64,000 nt of DNA from Anderseniella sp. (GTDB lineage Bacteria > Pseudomonadota > Alphaproteobacteria > Rhizobiales > Aestuariivirgaceae): contig DAOUPT010000004.1 in the NCBI GenBank assembly GCA_030626025.1, forward strand, positions 1 to 64,000, written 5' to 3'. The first letter of the stretch is position 1, and every line of letters starts with the position of its first letter. The position numbers and the translations under genes were made by a program. The notes beneath the pieces are model-generated. The model had not been told where the DNA came from. It saw nothing but the letters and a program-made list of their open reading frames with translations, and did no database searches. Positions 45,689-55,399 of this stretch are shown piece after piece.

Positions 45689-46879
45689 ATGACATCCGCC
45701 CTGTTGAAAACCTATAATAGAACCCCTGTAGCGTTCGAAAGCGGACAGGGTGCCCACCTTTATTCATCCCAAGGTGATACTTATCTGGATTTTGGCGCCG
45801 GTATCGCCGTTTCAAGTCTTGGTCATTCCCACCCTCACCTGGTTGAAGCGCTAAAATCGCAGGCAGAGAAACTCTGGCACACCTCCAATCTGTATCAGAT
45901 CCCGGATGGCGAGCGTCTGGCCACCCGACTGGTGGAAAATACTTTTGCTGATGTGGTGTTTTTTACCAATTCCGGAGCCGAGGCTCTGGAATGCACCATC
46001 AAAATGGCGCGCAAGTATCATTCATCGCAAGGGGCACCGGAGAAATATCGTTTTATTACCTTTGAGGGGGCTTTTCACGGTCGCACACTGGCAACTATTG
46101 CTGCGGGTGGTAAAGCGCAATATTTGGAAGGTTTTGGCCCGGCTGTCGATGGTTTTGATCAGGTGCCATTGGGTGATCTTGAAGCGGTTAAGGCAGCGAT
46201 TACTGATGAGACGGCAGCGATCCTGATTGAACCTGTACAGGGTGAAGGTGGCATTCGCACGGTTTCCAACGGGTTTTTAAAATCTTTGCGTCAGCTTTGT
46301 GATGAGCACGGACTATTGCTGGCCTTTGATGAAGTGCAGTGCGGTGTCGGTCGGACCGGCAAGCTGTTTGCTTATGAATGGGCCGACATTGAGCCTGACA
46401 TCATGGCGGTGGCAAAAGGCATTGGTGGCGGATTTCCGATGGGGGCTTGCCTTGCAACGCAAAAGGCCGGTTCAGGCATGACCGCTGGTGTGCATGGCAC
46501 TACATTTGGTGGCAATCCGTTGGCGATGGCTGTGGGCAATGCCGTGCTGGATGTGGTTCTGGCTGACGGATTTCTGGAAACTGTTAATCAACGTGGCATC
46601 AGACTGAAACAAAAGTTGGCGCGACTGGCTGATGAATTCCCTGACATTATCGAAGAAGTTCGCGGCGTTGGCCTGATGATGGGACTTAAATGCAAAGTAC
46701 CAAATAGCGACGTTGTTGAGGCATTGTTCAACGAGAAAATGCTCACCATACCTGCTGGTGAAAATGTTGTGCGGATTATTCCACCGCTAATCATCAGCGA
46801 TGATGATCTTGATGAAGCAATCGGTAAAATTGAAACTGCATGTGCAAAGCTGCGCATTTCAGAACAGGAGGCCAAGTGA
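45689..46879 (+). CDS. argD: acetylornithine/succinyldiaminopimelate aminotransferase
   Basis: A 396-residue class III PLP aminotransferase in arginine (and possibly lysine) synthesis. [41 protein letters not shown] and the PLP lysine in [15 protein letters not shown] are present. TTGGAG precedes ATG 45689; the in-frame ATG at 45647 lies inside the upstream hairpin and is rejected. The stop overlaps the argF start by one base. Confidence 0.95.
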   Translation: MTSALLKTYNRTPVAFESGQGAHLYSSQGDTYLDFGAGIAVSSLGHSHPHLVEALKSQAEKLWHTSNLYQIPDGERLATRLVENTFADVVFFTNSGAEALECTIKMARKYHSSQGAPEKYRFITFEGAFHGRTLATIAAGGKAQYLEGFGPAVDGFDQVPLGDLEAVKAAITDETAAILIEPVQGEGGIRTVSNGFLKSLRQLCDEHGLLLAFDEVQCGVGRTGKLFAYEWADIEPDIMAVAKGIGGGFPMGACLATQKAGSGMTAGVHGTTFGGNPLAMAVGNAVLDVVLADGFLETVNQRGIRLKQKLARLADEFPDIIEEVRGVGLMMGLKCKVPNSDVVEALFNEKMLTIPAGENVVRIIPPLIISDDDLDEAIGKIETACAKLRISEQEAK

Positions 46880-47802
46880 TGGCGCCTAAACATTTTTTAG
46901 AAGTTTCACAGTTCGATACTGCAACACTGACCGGTATTCTGGATTCTGCCCAAGCCATGAAGGATGCCCGTGACGGTCAGCCCAAAGGTGTGGCGGACGC
47001 AGATTTGCCGCTGCAGGGCAAGGTGCTGGCGATGATTTTTGAAAAACCCTCAACTCGCACCCGGGTTTCATTTGATGTCGGGATGCGCCAGCTTGGTGGC
47101 CAGACGCTGGTCCTTTCAAGTCATGATACACAACTTGGTCGCGGTGAATCCATTGCTGATACGGCACGGGTTTTGTCGCGCTTTGTCGACGGCATCATGA
47201 TCCGTACTGACCAGGACGATAAATTGGTGGAAATGGCAAAATATGCTGACGTGCCGGTTATTAACGGCCTGACCGATGACAGCCACCCCTGCCAGATTAT
47301 GGCTGATATGCAAACCTTGCGCGAAAAAAAGGGCGACCTTGCCAAATTGAAAATAGCCTGGCTTGGCGATTTCAACAATGTCACCACTTCATTTATTCAC
47401 GCTGCCGGTCGCTTCGGTTTCAAGCTGGATATCGCTTTTCCCCCAGAAGTTACGCCGGTTGCCGAGGCGGTAAAATGGGCCAAAGACAACAATGCCGATA
47501 TCAGGCTTGGCCATGATGCCAAAGCAGCAGTTGAAAATGCAGACTGTATTGTCACCGATACCTGGATCTCCATGGGTGATGATGAAAACCAAAATTTGCA
47601 CAACCAGTTTCAGCCCTTTCAGGTTAATGCCGCAATGATGGCCAATGCCAGGGACGATGCCATTTTCATGCATTGCCTGCCGGCCCACCGCAATGAAGAA
47701 GTTACCGATGAGGTGATGGATGGCCCCCAGTCTGTCGTATTTGATGAGGCTGAAAACCGGTTGCATGCCCAAAAGGCCATTTTGAAATTCTGCATGGGTT
47801 AG
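46879..47802 (+). CDS. argF: ornithine carbamoyltransferase
   Basis: A 307-residue enzyme joining ornithine and carbamoyl phosphate to citrulline. It has the carbamoyl-phosphate motif FEKPSTRTRVSFDVG, the ornithine-side SMGDD and the HCLPAHRNEEV motif. AGGAGG lies 7 bases before the ATG. It is translationally coupled to argD and followed by hslO 3 bases later, an order common in Hyphomicrobiales. Confidence 0.96.
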   Translation: MAPKHFLEVSQFDTATLTGILDSAQAMKDARDGQPKGVADADLPLQGKVLAMIFEKPSTRTRVSFDVGMRQLGGQTLVLSSHDTQLGRGESIADTARVLSRFVDGIMIRTDQDDKLVEMAKYADVPVINGLTDDSHPCQIMADMQTLREKKGDLAKLKIAWLGDFNNVTTSFIHAAGRFGFKLDIAFPPEVTPVAEAVKWAKDNNADIRLGHDAKAAVENADCIVTDTWISMGDDENQNLHNQFQPFQVNAAMMANARDDAIFMHCLPAHRNEEVTDEVMDGPQSVVFDEAENRLHAQKAILKFCMG

Positions 47803-47805
47803 AAA

Positions 47806-48750
47806 ATGTCTGAAACACTCGTTCCATTCGATGACAGCGTTTTGCCGTTTGAGGTCAAACCGCTGGATGTTCGCGGTCGCATCGTTCGCCTTGGCGGTGT
47901 GATTGATGAAATCATCTCAAAACATGATTATCCTGACAACGTCTCAACGGCACTTGCGCAAGCTGTTGCACTGGTCGCCATGCTCGGAAATTCGCTTAAA
48001 TTTGAGGGTAAGCTTATTCTGCAAACCCGCAGTGATGGGCCACTGTCAATGCTGGTGGTAGATTACACCACGCCGGGAAAAATGCGTGGATACGCCCATT
48101 TTGACCGACAAGCGGTTGAAGGCGTTGATGACATGAGCGCCCTGCTTGGCAAGGGTCATCTGGCGCTGACCATTGATCAGGGTGATGACATGGACAATTA
48201 TCAGGGCATTGTAGCGCTGGATGGCAAAGTATCAGGCGATCAGGTGCTTGAAGATGCCGCCCATCATTATTTCCAACAATCAGAACAAATTCCCACCAGC
48301 CTGAAGATCGCTGCCGGCCTTTTAACCAATGAAGCAGGTAAAACATGGCGTGCCGGGGCGATTATGGTTCAGCATGTGCCCGACAGCGGCCCGGCCAGCC
48401 CGATCGAGTTTTCATCTGGCGATGTACCCGCCGGCCAGGAAGACAAAGTAGTTGAGGATGACAATTGGACAAAAGCACGTCTTTTGCTCGAAACAACTGA
48501 AGCCCATGAGCTGCTTGATCCAATGCTTGAATCAGAGCGGCTGCTCTATCGATTGTATCATGAAGATGGTGTTACCGTTTACACCACCTCGGGTCTGAAC
48601 CATGAATGCACCTGCTCAAAAGAGCGGGTACTTGATATGCTGGCCAGTTTTTCGAGTAAGGAACGCGCCGATATGATCGTTGATGGGCAAGTGGAGGTTG
48701 TCTGCCAGTTCTGCTCAAACGTACACAGGTTTAAACCCGAAGAAGTTTGA
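47806..48750 (+). CDS. hslO: redox-regulated chaperone Hsp33
   Basis: A 314-residue holdase activated by oxidation. The zinc-binding redox switch is formed by HECTCSK and VVCQFCSNVHRF near the C-terminus. The N-terminal domain shows ALAQAVALVAMLGNSLKFEGKLILQ. It is the last gene of argD-argF-hslO. Downstream are two intergenic repeat elements before the convergent kinase gene. Confidence 0.95.
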   Translation: MSETLVPFDDSVLPFEVKPLDVRGRIVRLGGVIDEIISKHDYPDNVSTALAQAVALVAMLGNSLKFEGKLILQTRSDGPLSMLVVDYTTPGKMRGYAHFDRQAVEGVDDMSALLGKGHLALTIDQGDDMDNYQGIVALDGKVSGDQVLEDAAHHYFQQSEQIPTSLKIAAGLLTNEAGKTWRAGAIMVQHVPDSGPASPIEFSSGDVPAGQEDKVVEDDNWTKARLLLETTEAHELLDPMLESERLLYRLYHEDGVTVYTTSGLNHECTCSKERVLDMLASFSSKERADMIVDGQVEVVCQFCSNVHRFKPEEV

Positions 48751-48753
48751 ATC

Positions 48754-48791
48754 TATTTCGCTCACGGCATATCCTCCCTCTGGTCGGGCCT
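48754..48791. repeat. short intergenic repeat, copy 2
   Basis: Partner of 30331-30366. It begins 4 bases after the hslO stop and shares CGCTCACGGC and TCGGGCCT with it at the same spacing, with a few substitutions and two one-base gaps. Confidence 0.5.
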
Positions 48792-48833
48792 GCGCGGTCG
48801 CGCCGCATTCGCGGCGGCTGGCAGTTTGCTCGC

Positions 48834-48938
48834 TAGAGCATTTCGGGTTCAGAATGAATATGAAATGCCAGTCTAAGTAACTGGCATTGTTGCGTTTCTA
48901 ATTGAGTTTGTATTTCAAACTAAACCAGAAATGCTCTA
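48834..48938. repeat. nested inverted repeat after hslO
   Basis: Outer arms TAGAGCATTTCGGGTT (from 48834) and AACCAGAAATGCTCTA (48923-48938) pair with one mismatch. Inside is a perfect 9-bp stem (AATGCCAGT 48864-48872, ACTGGCATT 48880-48888). The AGAGCATTTC ends resemble intergenic palindromes often seen in Hyphomicrobiales genomes. It lies between the convergent hslO and kinase genes and may act in transcription termination. Confidence 0.8.
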
Positions 48939-48957
48939 ATAGACACCTATAAAAACA

Positions 48958-50451
48958 TCATTCTCCGGCGGCCAATTCTCTTTGACCGCGCCTGCCGGGG
49001 TGCAGTTCTGTTATCCGGTCGGGAAGAACCACCCAAAAGATTGCGCCCATTTCAGCGTCGGTGATCAGCCGCAGTTCGCCGCCGTGGGCGCGGGTAAGCT
49101 CGTTGGCGATGGCAAGACCCAGACCGGTACCACCGGCCCTTGCACCGCCCTTGAAGGCTTCAAACAGATGGTTACGGGCTTTATCGGGCACACCCGGGCC
49201 ATTGTCACGAACCTCAATGGTGATGACGCCGCCGTCCCGCCAGGCTTTGATCCGCACAGCGCATTCACGCAGAGCAGTTCCGTCTTTAATTGAAGCTTCC
49301 AAGGCCTGAACAGCGTTGCGGGTTAAATTCATCAGAATTCGAAATAATTGTTCGCGATCCGCGTCAACAACCAAATCCTTGGCAACATCATTGTAGAGTA
49401 AAACATGACTGGAAGCCTGTATTACGGCCATGTCGACAATTTCTTCTGTTAACGACCTCAGATTAAACCAGTCCCGGGAAGGTGGTGCTTCACTGGCCCG
49501 ACCAAATTTAAGCGTCTGGGCACAAAAACCAATGGCGCGATCAAGCGACAAGATCAATTTAGGGGCAAATCGTTGCACCGTTGGATCATCAACCATAGCC
49601 AGACGGTCAGAAATCAATTGTGCCGTTGCCAGCATATTGCGCAAATCATGCGATATTTTTGATACTGCCAACCCCAAGGCCGCCAGCCGGTTTTTTTGCT
49701 GTAGTGTATTTGATAACTCCACCTGCATATGCTGCAATTCGCGCTGGGCGATGCCGATTTCATCCTGCCTGTTACCGGGTACAATGATCCGGCTTTGATC
49801 TTCGGGGTCGTTGGCAAAGCGCAGCATGTTAAAGGTGAACTTGCGTAACGGCCGCACCAAAACATAGTTGAGCGCCAGAAAAACCATTGCTGCAACGACA
49901 ATGGACAGGATGATCGACAGCGAAAGAATATTGACCGAGAATGCCAGCATGGCATCTCGCAAGGGTTTTTCATCCAGCACAATTTCGATGTCTGTTCCGG
50001 TCATTTTAGGAGGGTGATCTGTAAGTCCGATCAGGCGGTTTTCGGTGCGAAACAATACTTTGAAAGCCTCTGTGATTGGAGTCAGCCATTCTCGCTGGCG
50101 CAAATCAAATCGCTCTGCAATCATCAAGTCGCCATCGGCCTGCAACATCAAGTGGCGTGAGGTTCCACGTTTTAACGCTATAACCTTAACCTCTGCTCCG
50201 CGCAGCAGTTCAAGTCGCAGTTTGTCGGAAATCATATTATCGGCGGTAGCATCAACCACGAGAGCAGCAATTTCTGACGTTGCAATTCTGCTTTTTAGCC
50301 AGGTAATTCGGAAATTGGCAATAGAGGGCAGGAATATCAAAACCTCACCCAACATGACAAAAATAATCGTCAACATCAAAACTTTGCCGGAAAGGCCACG
50401 CCAAAGGCGTGCTTTTAGCGCCTGTTCTGATGTTTTGCTATGATCGTTCAT
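48958..50451 (-). CDS. membrane sensor histidine kinase
   Basis: A 497-residue kinase with two transmembrane helices (about residues 22-44 and 172-196) enclosing a sensor domain of about 125 residues. A HAMP-like region follows, then a HisKA-type helix with His268 in KISHDLRNMLATAQL, and a HATPase domain (NLTRNAVQAL, RDNGPGVP, GGTGLGLAIANEL). HDLRN is a variant of the usual HELRTP. There is no adjacent response regulator, so it is an orphan. It starts 2 bases after the oxidoreductase stop. Confidence 0.9.
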   Translation of the reverse strand: MNDHSKTSEQALKARLWRGLSGKVLMLTIIFVMLGEVLIFLPSIANFRITWLKSRIATSEIAALVVDATADNMISDKLRLELLRGAEVKVIALKRGTSRHLMLQADGDLMIAERFDLRQREWLTPITEAFKVLFRTENRLIGLTDHPPKMTGTDIEIVLDEKPLRDAMLAFSVNILSLSIILSIVVAAMVFLALNYVLVRPLRKFTFNMLRFANDPEDQSRIIVPGNRQDEIGIAQRELQHMQVELSNTLQQKNRLAALGLAVSKISHDLRNMLATAQLISDRLAMVDDPTVQRFAPKLILSLDRAIGFCAQTLKFGRASEAPPSRDWFNLRSLTEEIVDMAVIQASSHVLLYNDVAKDLVVDADREQLFRILMNLTRNAVQALEASIKDGTALRECAVRIKAWRDGGVITIEVRDNGPGVPDKARNHLFEAFKGGARAGGTGLGLAIANELTRAHGGELRLITDAEMGAIFWVVLPDRITELHPGRRGQRELAAGE

Positions 50452-50453
50452 GT

Positions 50454-51878
50454 TTATCCAAAAAATTTTAACCAGCTTATAGCACGCCTGACCATGGGAT
50501 TAGCAGGAAATTGCGCATAATTTGTGATGGCAACCCGGCGGTTGACTTCACCCCACGTGGGATATGCCACGATTTGGTCAATCATTGCCTTGATTTTAAG
50601 GCCTGATGAAATTGCCAACGCCCAGGGCTGGATCAGTTCACCGGCATTTGGGGCGGTGATTGTAGCGCCAAGTATTTTGCCATTCTTGGCAATCACCACC
50701 GTTATCAACCCATAGGTAGCGCGTTCTGCCCTGGCCCGGTCATTTTCTGCAAAAGACCATTTCAGCACTTTGTGGGAAATGTTTTTTTCTGTTGCCATGG
50801 CAACGCTCATGCCCACATGGGCCAATTCAGGATCGGTATAGGTTACCCATGGCACATGATCTGTTTTAGCGTTTATGGGCAATCTGAACAGAATGTTTTT
50901 GACCACCAGCCCGGCGTGGTAACCAGCCACATGGGTAAATTGCAGACCACCGGCAACATCACCAATTGCATAGACATTACGGTTGCTGGTGCGCAGACCC
51001 TGGTCCACCTTGATGCCACGTCTTGAGTATTCAATACCGGCTACTTCAAGTCCCAACCCTTCAACATTGGCACTGCGACCAGCGGCAACCAAAAGATGCG
51101 AACCGGTAATGCTGCGTTGAGCGCCATTGTCATCCAGGTCGATCTGTATATCGCTCTTGGTTTGGACTATTTGACTGATCTTAACACGGGAAAGTATTTC
51201 TATGCCTTCGCCTTTTAATTTTTCCAAAACAATGGAAGTATGCTCTGGATCGTCCTTTCCAAGCGGATCGAACGCTTCCAGCACGATCACATTTGAGCCA
51301 AGCCGGGCATGGGCCTGGGCCATTTCCATGCCGATGGGACCACCGCCAATAATGATCAGCCGTTCGGGCAATTTGCGCAGTTCAAAAATTGTCTCATTGG
51401 TCAGAAACCCAACCTGATCAAGCCCGGGAATTGGTGGAGCCGCTGCGGACGACCCGGTAGCAACAACAAACCGGCGCGCCTTGATGGTTTCACCGCCTGC
51501 CTGAACGGTTTGGGCATCAATAAATTTTCCCGCTGCGCTGATCACCCTGACCCCAAGACTCTCAAAACGTTCTACCGAGTCATGAGGGGCTATTCCAGCA
51601 ATAACGCTTTTGACGTGATCATTGACCCTGGCAAAATCCACCTTTGGTTTTTGCACCTTTATGCCAAACTCCTCACCGCTGGAAAAGGCGTGGGCATGTT
51701 TAGCTGCTGCCAACAGCGATTTGGAGGGAACACAGCCAGTATTAAGGCAATCACCACCCATTTTGTCTTTTTCAATCAGCACGACTTTCTGACCGAAACT
51801 GGCGGCGGCGGCCGCTACGCTCAAACCACCGGAGCCGGCACCAATCACACAGATATCGTATGTTGTCTTTTCACTCAT
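50454..51878 (-). CDS. FAD-dependent pyridine nucleotide-disulfide oxidoreductase (mercuric reductase-like)
   Basis: A 474-residue flavoprotein with the FAD motif DICVIGAGSGGLSVAAAAA, the redox disulfide GGDCLNTGCVPSKSL and the NAD(P) motif LIIIGGGPIGMEMAQAHA. The dimerisation domain follows. The C-terminal catalytic His-Glu dyad of lipoamide dehydrogenase and glutathione reductase is altered: the segment reads VAYPTWGE, with Tyr where His is expected. That makes a lipoamide dehydrogenase role unlikely. It follows a TVP38 gene in the same operon, a recurrent pairing. Confidence 0.85.
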   Translation of the reverse strand: MSEKTTYDICVIGAGSGGLSVAAAAASFGQKVVLIEKDKMGGDCLNTGCVPSKSLLAAAKHAHAFSSGEEFGIKVQKPKVDFARVNDHVKSVIAGIAPHDSVERFESLGVRVISAAGKFIDAQTVQAGGETIKARRFVVATGSSAAAPPIPGLDQVGFLTNETIFELRKLPERLIIIGGGPIGMEMAQAHARLGSNVIVLEAFDPLGKDDPEHTSIVLEKLKGEGIEILSRVKISQIVQTKSDIQIDLDDNGAQRSITGSHLLVAAGRSANVEGLGLEVAGIEYSRRGIKVDQGLRTSNRNVYAIGDVAGGLQFTHVAGYHAGLVVKNILFRLPINAKTDHVPWVTYTDPELAHVGMSVAMATEKNISHKVLKWSFAENDRARAERATYGLITVVIAKNGKILGATITAPNAGELIQPWALAISSGLKIKAMIDQIVAYPTWGEVNRRVAITNYAQFPANPMVRRAISWLKFFG

Positions 51879-51911
51879 AAATTTTCCTGTCAGGAAGGAA
51901 TCAAAGGGATT

Positions 51912-52736
51912 TTATTTTGCTGTTGTACCGGCAGTGTGTGCCTTCCAGCGCTTTAATGCAACGGGGATGAGTGCAACAACGCCAAGGGCGGCAAAAGCTG
52001 CTAACAATTGTGGCGTCAACAATGCGCCAACGTCGATATCAAAAGTGCAAGCAGCAGCGCCTTTTTGCGCCACGCAAGCATCGTAAATCGCCCGTTGCTT
52101 GTCGATTACGCTTCCCAGGCCCGACCCTAAAAGGGCGATGGAAAATGTACCCGGAATAATCCCCAGGAATGTTGTAATCAGATAAGTTCGTAAATTAACG
52201 CCAAATAATGCCGGAGCAATATTTACCAGCCAAAAAGGAAATACCGGCACAAGGCGCAAAAACATTAAATATCCAAAAGCATCATTATTAAAACCTTCTG
52301 TCAGTTTTTTGACAAATGGCCCCGCTTTCTGCCGCAAAAACTCACCCAATGTAGATTTTGCAACAACAAACACCAGCGTAGCACCGGCAGTAGCTGAAAA
52401 CACAGTAACCGAGCCTGCGACCACCCAGCCAAACAAAAATCCACCGATTATTGTTAGAATAGCCCCAACAGGTAAAGACAGAGCTGTTGTAAGTGCGTAA
52501 ACACCTGCATAAGCCAAAACCGCCCATAGCCAGTTTTCAGTGACAAAATTACTGTAAAACTCGCGGTTTTCCGCCAATAGCTTTATCGATAAATATTTAT
52601 GCCATCCCAGCGAGTAAGCAACAACCATAATTGTTGCCAAGGCAATTAACGGCCACCACAGTTTTAATCCAGACTTGCCTTTTTGACATGTCTGTTGTTT
52701 ATCGGCACTCATGAACGTTCCCAGTTTTTCAGTCAT
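51912..52736 (-). CDS. TVP38/TMEM64-family membrane protein
   Basis: A 274-residue protein (266 if the second Met at 52712 is used, which has GGGAA upstream) with five to six transmembrane segments. The VTT/SNARE-associated core reads ALSLPVGAILTIIGGFLFGW, and FLRLVPVFPFWLVNIAPALFGV is the conserved re-entrant region. The family is thought to scramble lipids or move small solutes. First gene of a minus-strand operon with the disulfide oxidoreductase and the histidine kinase. Confidence 0.85.
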   Translation of the reverse strand: MTEKLGTFMSADKQQTCQKGKSGLKLWWPLIALATIMVVAYSLGWHKYLSIKLLAENREFYSNFVTENWLWAVLAYAGVYALTTALSLPVGAILTIIGGFLFGWVVAGSVTVFSATAGATLVFVVAKSTLGEFLRQKAGPFVKKLTEGFNNDAFGYLMFLRLVPVFPFWLVNIAPALFGVNLRTYLITTFLGIIPGTFSIALLGSGLGSVIDKQRAIYDACVAQKGAAACTFDIDVGALLTPQLLAAFAALGVVALIPVALKRWKAHTAGTTAK

Positions 52737-53042
52737 ATAAGTTAAGCTCTTCGTTCTGGTGAACGCAAGTTTATTTTGTCCACAAAGCTAGTTTCCGCAA
52801 CTGATCCCACTCCATACCAACACCATCATTGATAAAAGAAACAGGGGTGGTCACTGCTTTGTGAAGTTAATTCACACTATGTGACGATTTGGGTTGTTAG
52901 CGAACGCCTATGTCTGCTTATGCATATTGACTTTGCACCGGGTTTTCATGTATATGCCACCTTCGAATTTCATTGCTGTCAGGTCGCGATCAAAGTGCGG
53001 GCTGAAAACGGCAAAATTACCGCCTTTTGGAGAATTAAGTAA
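52737..53042. promoter_or_regulatory. intergenic region with the rpmH promoter
   Basis: About 306 bases between divergent genes. TTGACT (52927-52932) and TATATG (52951-52956), 18 bases apart, form a likely promoter for rpmH-rnpA-yidC-engB. A small dyad GTGAA-GTTAA-TTCAC lies at 52861-52875. No gene or RNA is visible. Confidence 0.55.
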
Positions 53043-53177
53043 ATGAAACGTACCTTTCAGCCCAGTAACCTTGTTCGCAAGCGTCGTCACGGGTTTCGTG
53101 CCCGCATGGCAACCAAAGCTGGCCGTCGGGTAATCACCCGCCGTCGTCAAAAAGGCCGTGCGCGGCTTTCTGCCTAA
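53043..53177 (+). CDS. rpmH: 50S ribosomal protein L34
   Basis: A 44-residue, Arg/Lys-rich protein beginning [20 protein letters not shown], the standard L34 sequence. GGAGA lies 9 bases before the ATG. The gene opens the conserved rpmH-rnpA-yidC-engB block. Confidence 0.98.
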   Translation: MKRTFQPSNLVRKRRHGFRARMATKAGRRVITRRRQKGRARLSA

Positions 53178-53206
53178 AATCAGTTTAACAAATTCGCGGG
53201 AGTTTC

Positions 53207-53551
53207 ATGCAGCGCATCAGACACCGCAAAGATTTTCTTGCCGCCGCGCGTGCTGTTACAATCAGAGCGCGCGGTGTTGTTATGCAGGCCCGCAATCGCG
53301 GCGATGACAACCCGGCACGTATCGGCTTTACGGTTACCAAAAAAATCGGCAATGCAGTCATTCGCAATCGTTACCGGCGACGTTTGAAAGAAGCGGTACG
53401 ACTGGAACTGGCGGAAATTGTCCGGTCGGGTTGTGATTATGTCTTTATCGGGCGGGCAACAACCGGTGAACGGTCATTTAAAGCCTTGCAATCAGACCTC
53501 AGATTTGCTGTAGACAAGTTCAATTGCACTATCAAAGCCGGCGATCATTAG
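53207..53551 (+). CDS. rnpA: ribonuclease P protein component
   Basis: A 114-residue basic protein that assists the RNase P RNA in tRNA 5' maturation. The RNR motif is IGNAVIRNRYRRRLKEAVR, and RIGFTVTKK precedes it. It lies 29 bases after rpmH. No yidD gene lies between it and yidC. Confidence 0.96.
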   Translation: MQRIRHRKDFLAAARAVTIRARGVVMQARNRGDDNPARIGFTVTKKIGNAVIRNRYRRRLKEAVRLELAEIVRSGCDYVFIGRATTGERSFKALQSDLRFAVDKFNCTIKAGDH

Positions 53552-53590
53552 GCCACAATAACTTTAAAACGGTCAGGACTATTTTTTCTT

Positions 53591-55399
53591 ATGCAACATG
53601 ACAGTAAAAACTTTATTCTGGCGATTGCCCTTTCGATCGGCATTATCGTTATCTGGCAGATGTTTATCGCCAAACCACGGATAGAACGGGAACGTCAAGC
53701 GATTGAATTAGCAGAGAAAACCCAGAACCCTGTCGATAGCAGCAAAATAACAGGTGTACCACAAGCGCCGCAATCAGGTCCGGTTGCGGTTCCAACCACC
53801 GTTTTACCGACCGAACTGGTTATTGCAAAAACACCGCGGATTGAAATCTCCACAGCAAAGCTGGATGGCACCATAAACCTTGCCGGCGCGCGGCTTGATG
53901 ACTTGCACCTTAAAGATTATCATGAGACCATTAAAAAAGGCAGTCCGGAAATCACCCTGCTTGCTCCTTCTGGTACCAAACACGCGTTTTTTGCCGAACA
54001 AGGCTGGCAGCCGGCAGCCGGACAATCAATAAAAGTTCCCGGTGAGAAAACCATTTGGAACGTTGCAGGCAATAAAACACTCACCGAGAGTTCTCCGGTC
54101 ACGCTAACATGGGACAATGGCGAAGGTCTTGCGTTCAAACGCACAATATCCATCGATGACCATTACATGTTCAATATTACTCAGGAAGTGACAAACACCT
54201 CGGGCAAGCCGGTAGCACTTTTCCCCTACGCCCGCGTCCAGCGCCAGGAAACCCCAAAGCTTATTGGCGTGTTCGTTATTCATGAGGGGCTGATCGGAGC
54301 GCTTGGCGATGATGTACCTGAGCTTGGGTATTCAGACGCGAAAGAAGGCGAGAAAATTTCTCAAAGCTCTACTGGCGGCTGGATTGGTATTACCGACAAA
54401 TATTGGGCGGTAGCGGCTATTCCAGATCAAACCCAGGAATTTGATGGGGTGTTGCGCTATATTCCGCTGGCCAATCGCGATGGTTACCAGACCCATTATG
54501 TTCTTAAAAAACCAATCACCATTGCTGATGGTCAAACCGGAAAGTACGAAAATCAGGTTTTTGCCGGTGCGAAAGTGGTAAACACCATCAATTCTTATGA
54601 AGATAAATATAAGATCAAAAAATTCAGCAACCTTGTTGACTGGGGTTGGTTTTATTTTATCACCAAACCGATGTTCTGGTTGCTACAAGCCATTCAGGGC
54701 ATTGTTGGCAATTTTGGTATTGCTATTTTGCTGATCACAGTGATCGTTAAAGCTGCATTTTTCCCGCTAGCCAACAAGTCATACAAATCCATGGCGCAGA
54801 TGAAAATGCTGCAACCGGAAATGGCCAGATTGAAAGAACTCCACGGTGATGACCGGGCCGAAATGCAAAAGAAAACCATGGAGCTCTATAAAAAGGAAAA
54901 AGTTTCACCAATGGCCGGGTGTTTACCCATGCTGCTGCAAATTCCGGTGTTCTTTTCGCTTTACAAGGTTTTGTTCGTAACCATCGAAATGCGCCATGCG
55001 CCATTTGTGTTGTGGATCAAAGACCTTTCCGCTCCCGACCCGACTTCAGTTTTTAACCTGTTTGGGTTGTTGCCGATTTCATTGCCGGCATTTTTGATGA
55101 TCGGGGTACTACCGCTGATCATGGGTATCACCATGTGGATTCAGATGAAACTCAATCCGGCTCCAACCGACCCCATTCAAGCCCAGATGTTCAACATCAT
55201 GCCGATTGCCTTTACCTTCCTGCTTGGAACCTTTCCAGCCGGTTTGGTGCTCTACTGGGCATGGAACAATTTCCTGTCGATCATTCAACAATATACGATC
55301 ATGAAAAAGCAGGGTGTTGACATTACCCTGATGGACAACATTCGCGATGGTCTGCCCGGCTTTTTGAGCGGGCGCGGCCAGAAAAAGGATAGCAAGTGA
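53591..55399 (+). CDS. yidC: membrane protein insertase YidC
   Basis: A 602-residue inner-membrane insertase. The N-terminal helix (FILAIALSIGIIVIWQMFI) is followed by a Pro/Thr/Val-rich linker and the large periplasmic P1 domain to about residue 345. The five-helix 60KD_IMP domain follows, with FPLANKSYKSMAQMKMLQPE and MAGCLPMLLQIPVFFSLYKV. Length is typical for alphaproteobacteria. The stop overlaps the engB start (GTGA). Confidence 0.97.
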   Translation: MQHDSKNFILAIALSIGIIVIWQMFIAKPRIERERQAIELAEKTQNPVDSSKITGVPQAPQSGPVAVPTTVLPTELVIAKTPRIEISTAKLDGTINLAGARLDDLHLKDYHETIKKGSPEITLLAPSGTKHAFFAEQGWQPAAGQSIKVPGEKTIWNVAGNKTLTESSPVTLTWDNGEGLAFKRTISIDDHYMFNITQEVTNTSGKPVALFPYARVQRQETPKLIGVFVIHEGLIGALGDDVPELGYSDAKEGEKISQSSTGGWIGITDKYWAVAAIPDQTQEFDGVLRYIPLANRDGYQTHYVLKKPITIADGQTGKYENQVFAGAKVVNTINSYEDKYKIKKFSNLVDWGWFYFITKPMFWLLQAIQGIVGNFGIAILLITVIVKAAFFPLANKSYKSMAQMKMLQPEMARLKELHGDDRAEMQKKTMELYKKEKVSPMAGCLPMLLQIPVFFSLYKVLFVTIEMRHAPFVLWIKDLSAPDPTSVFNLFGLLPISLPAFLMIGVLPLIMGITMWIQMKLNPAPTDPIQAQMFNIMPIAFTFLLGTFPAGLVLYWAWNNFLSIIQQYTIMKKQGVDITLMDNIRDGLPGFLSGRGQKKDSK

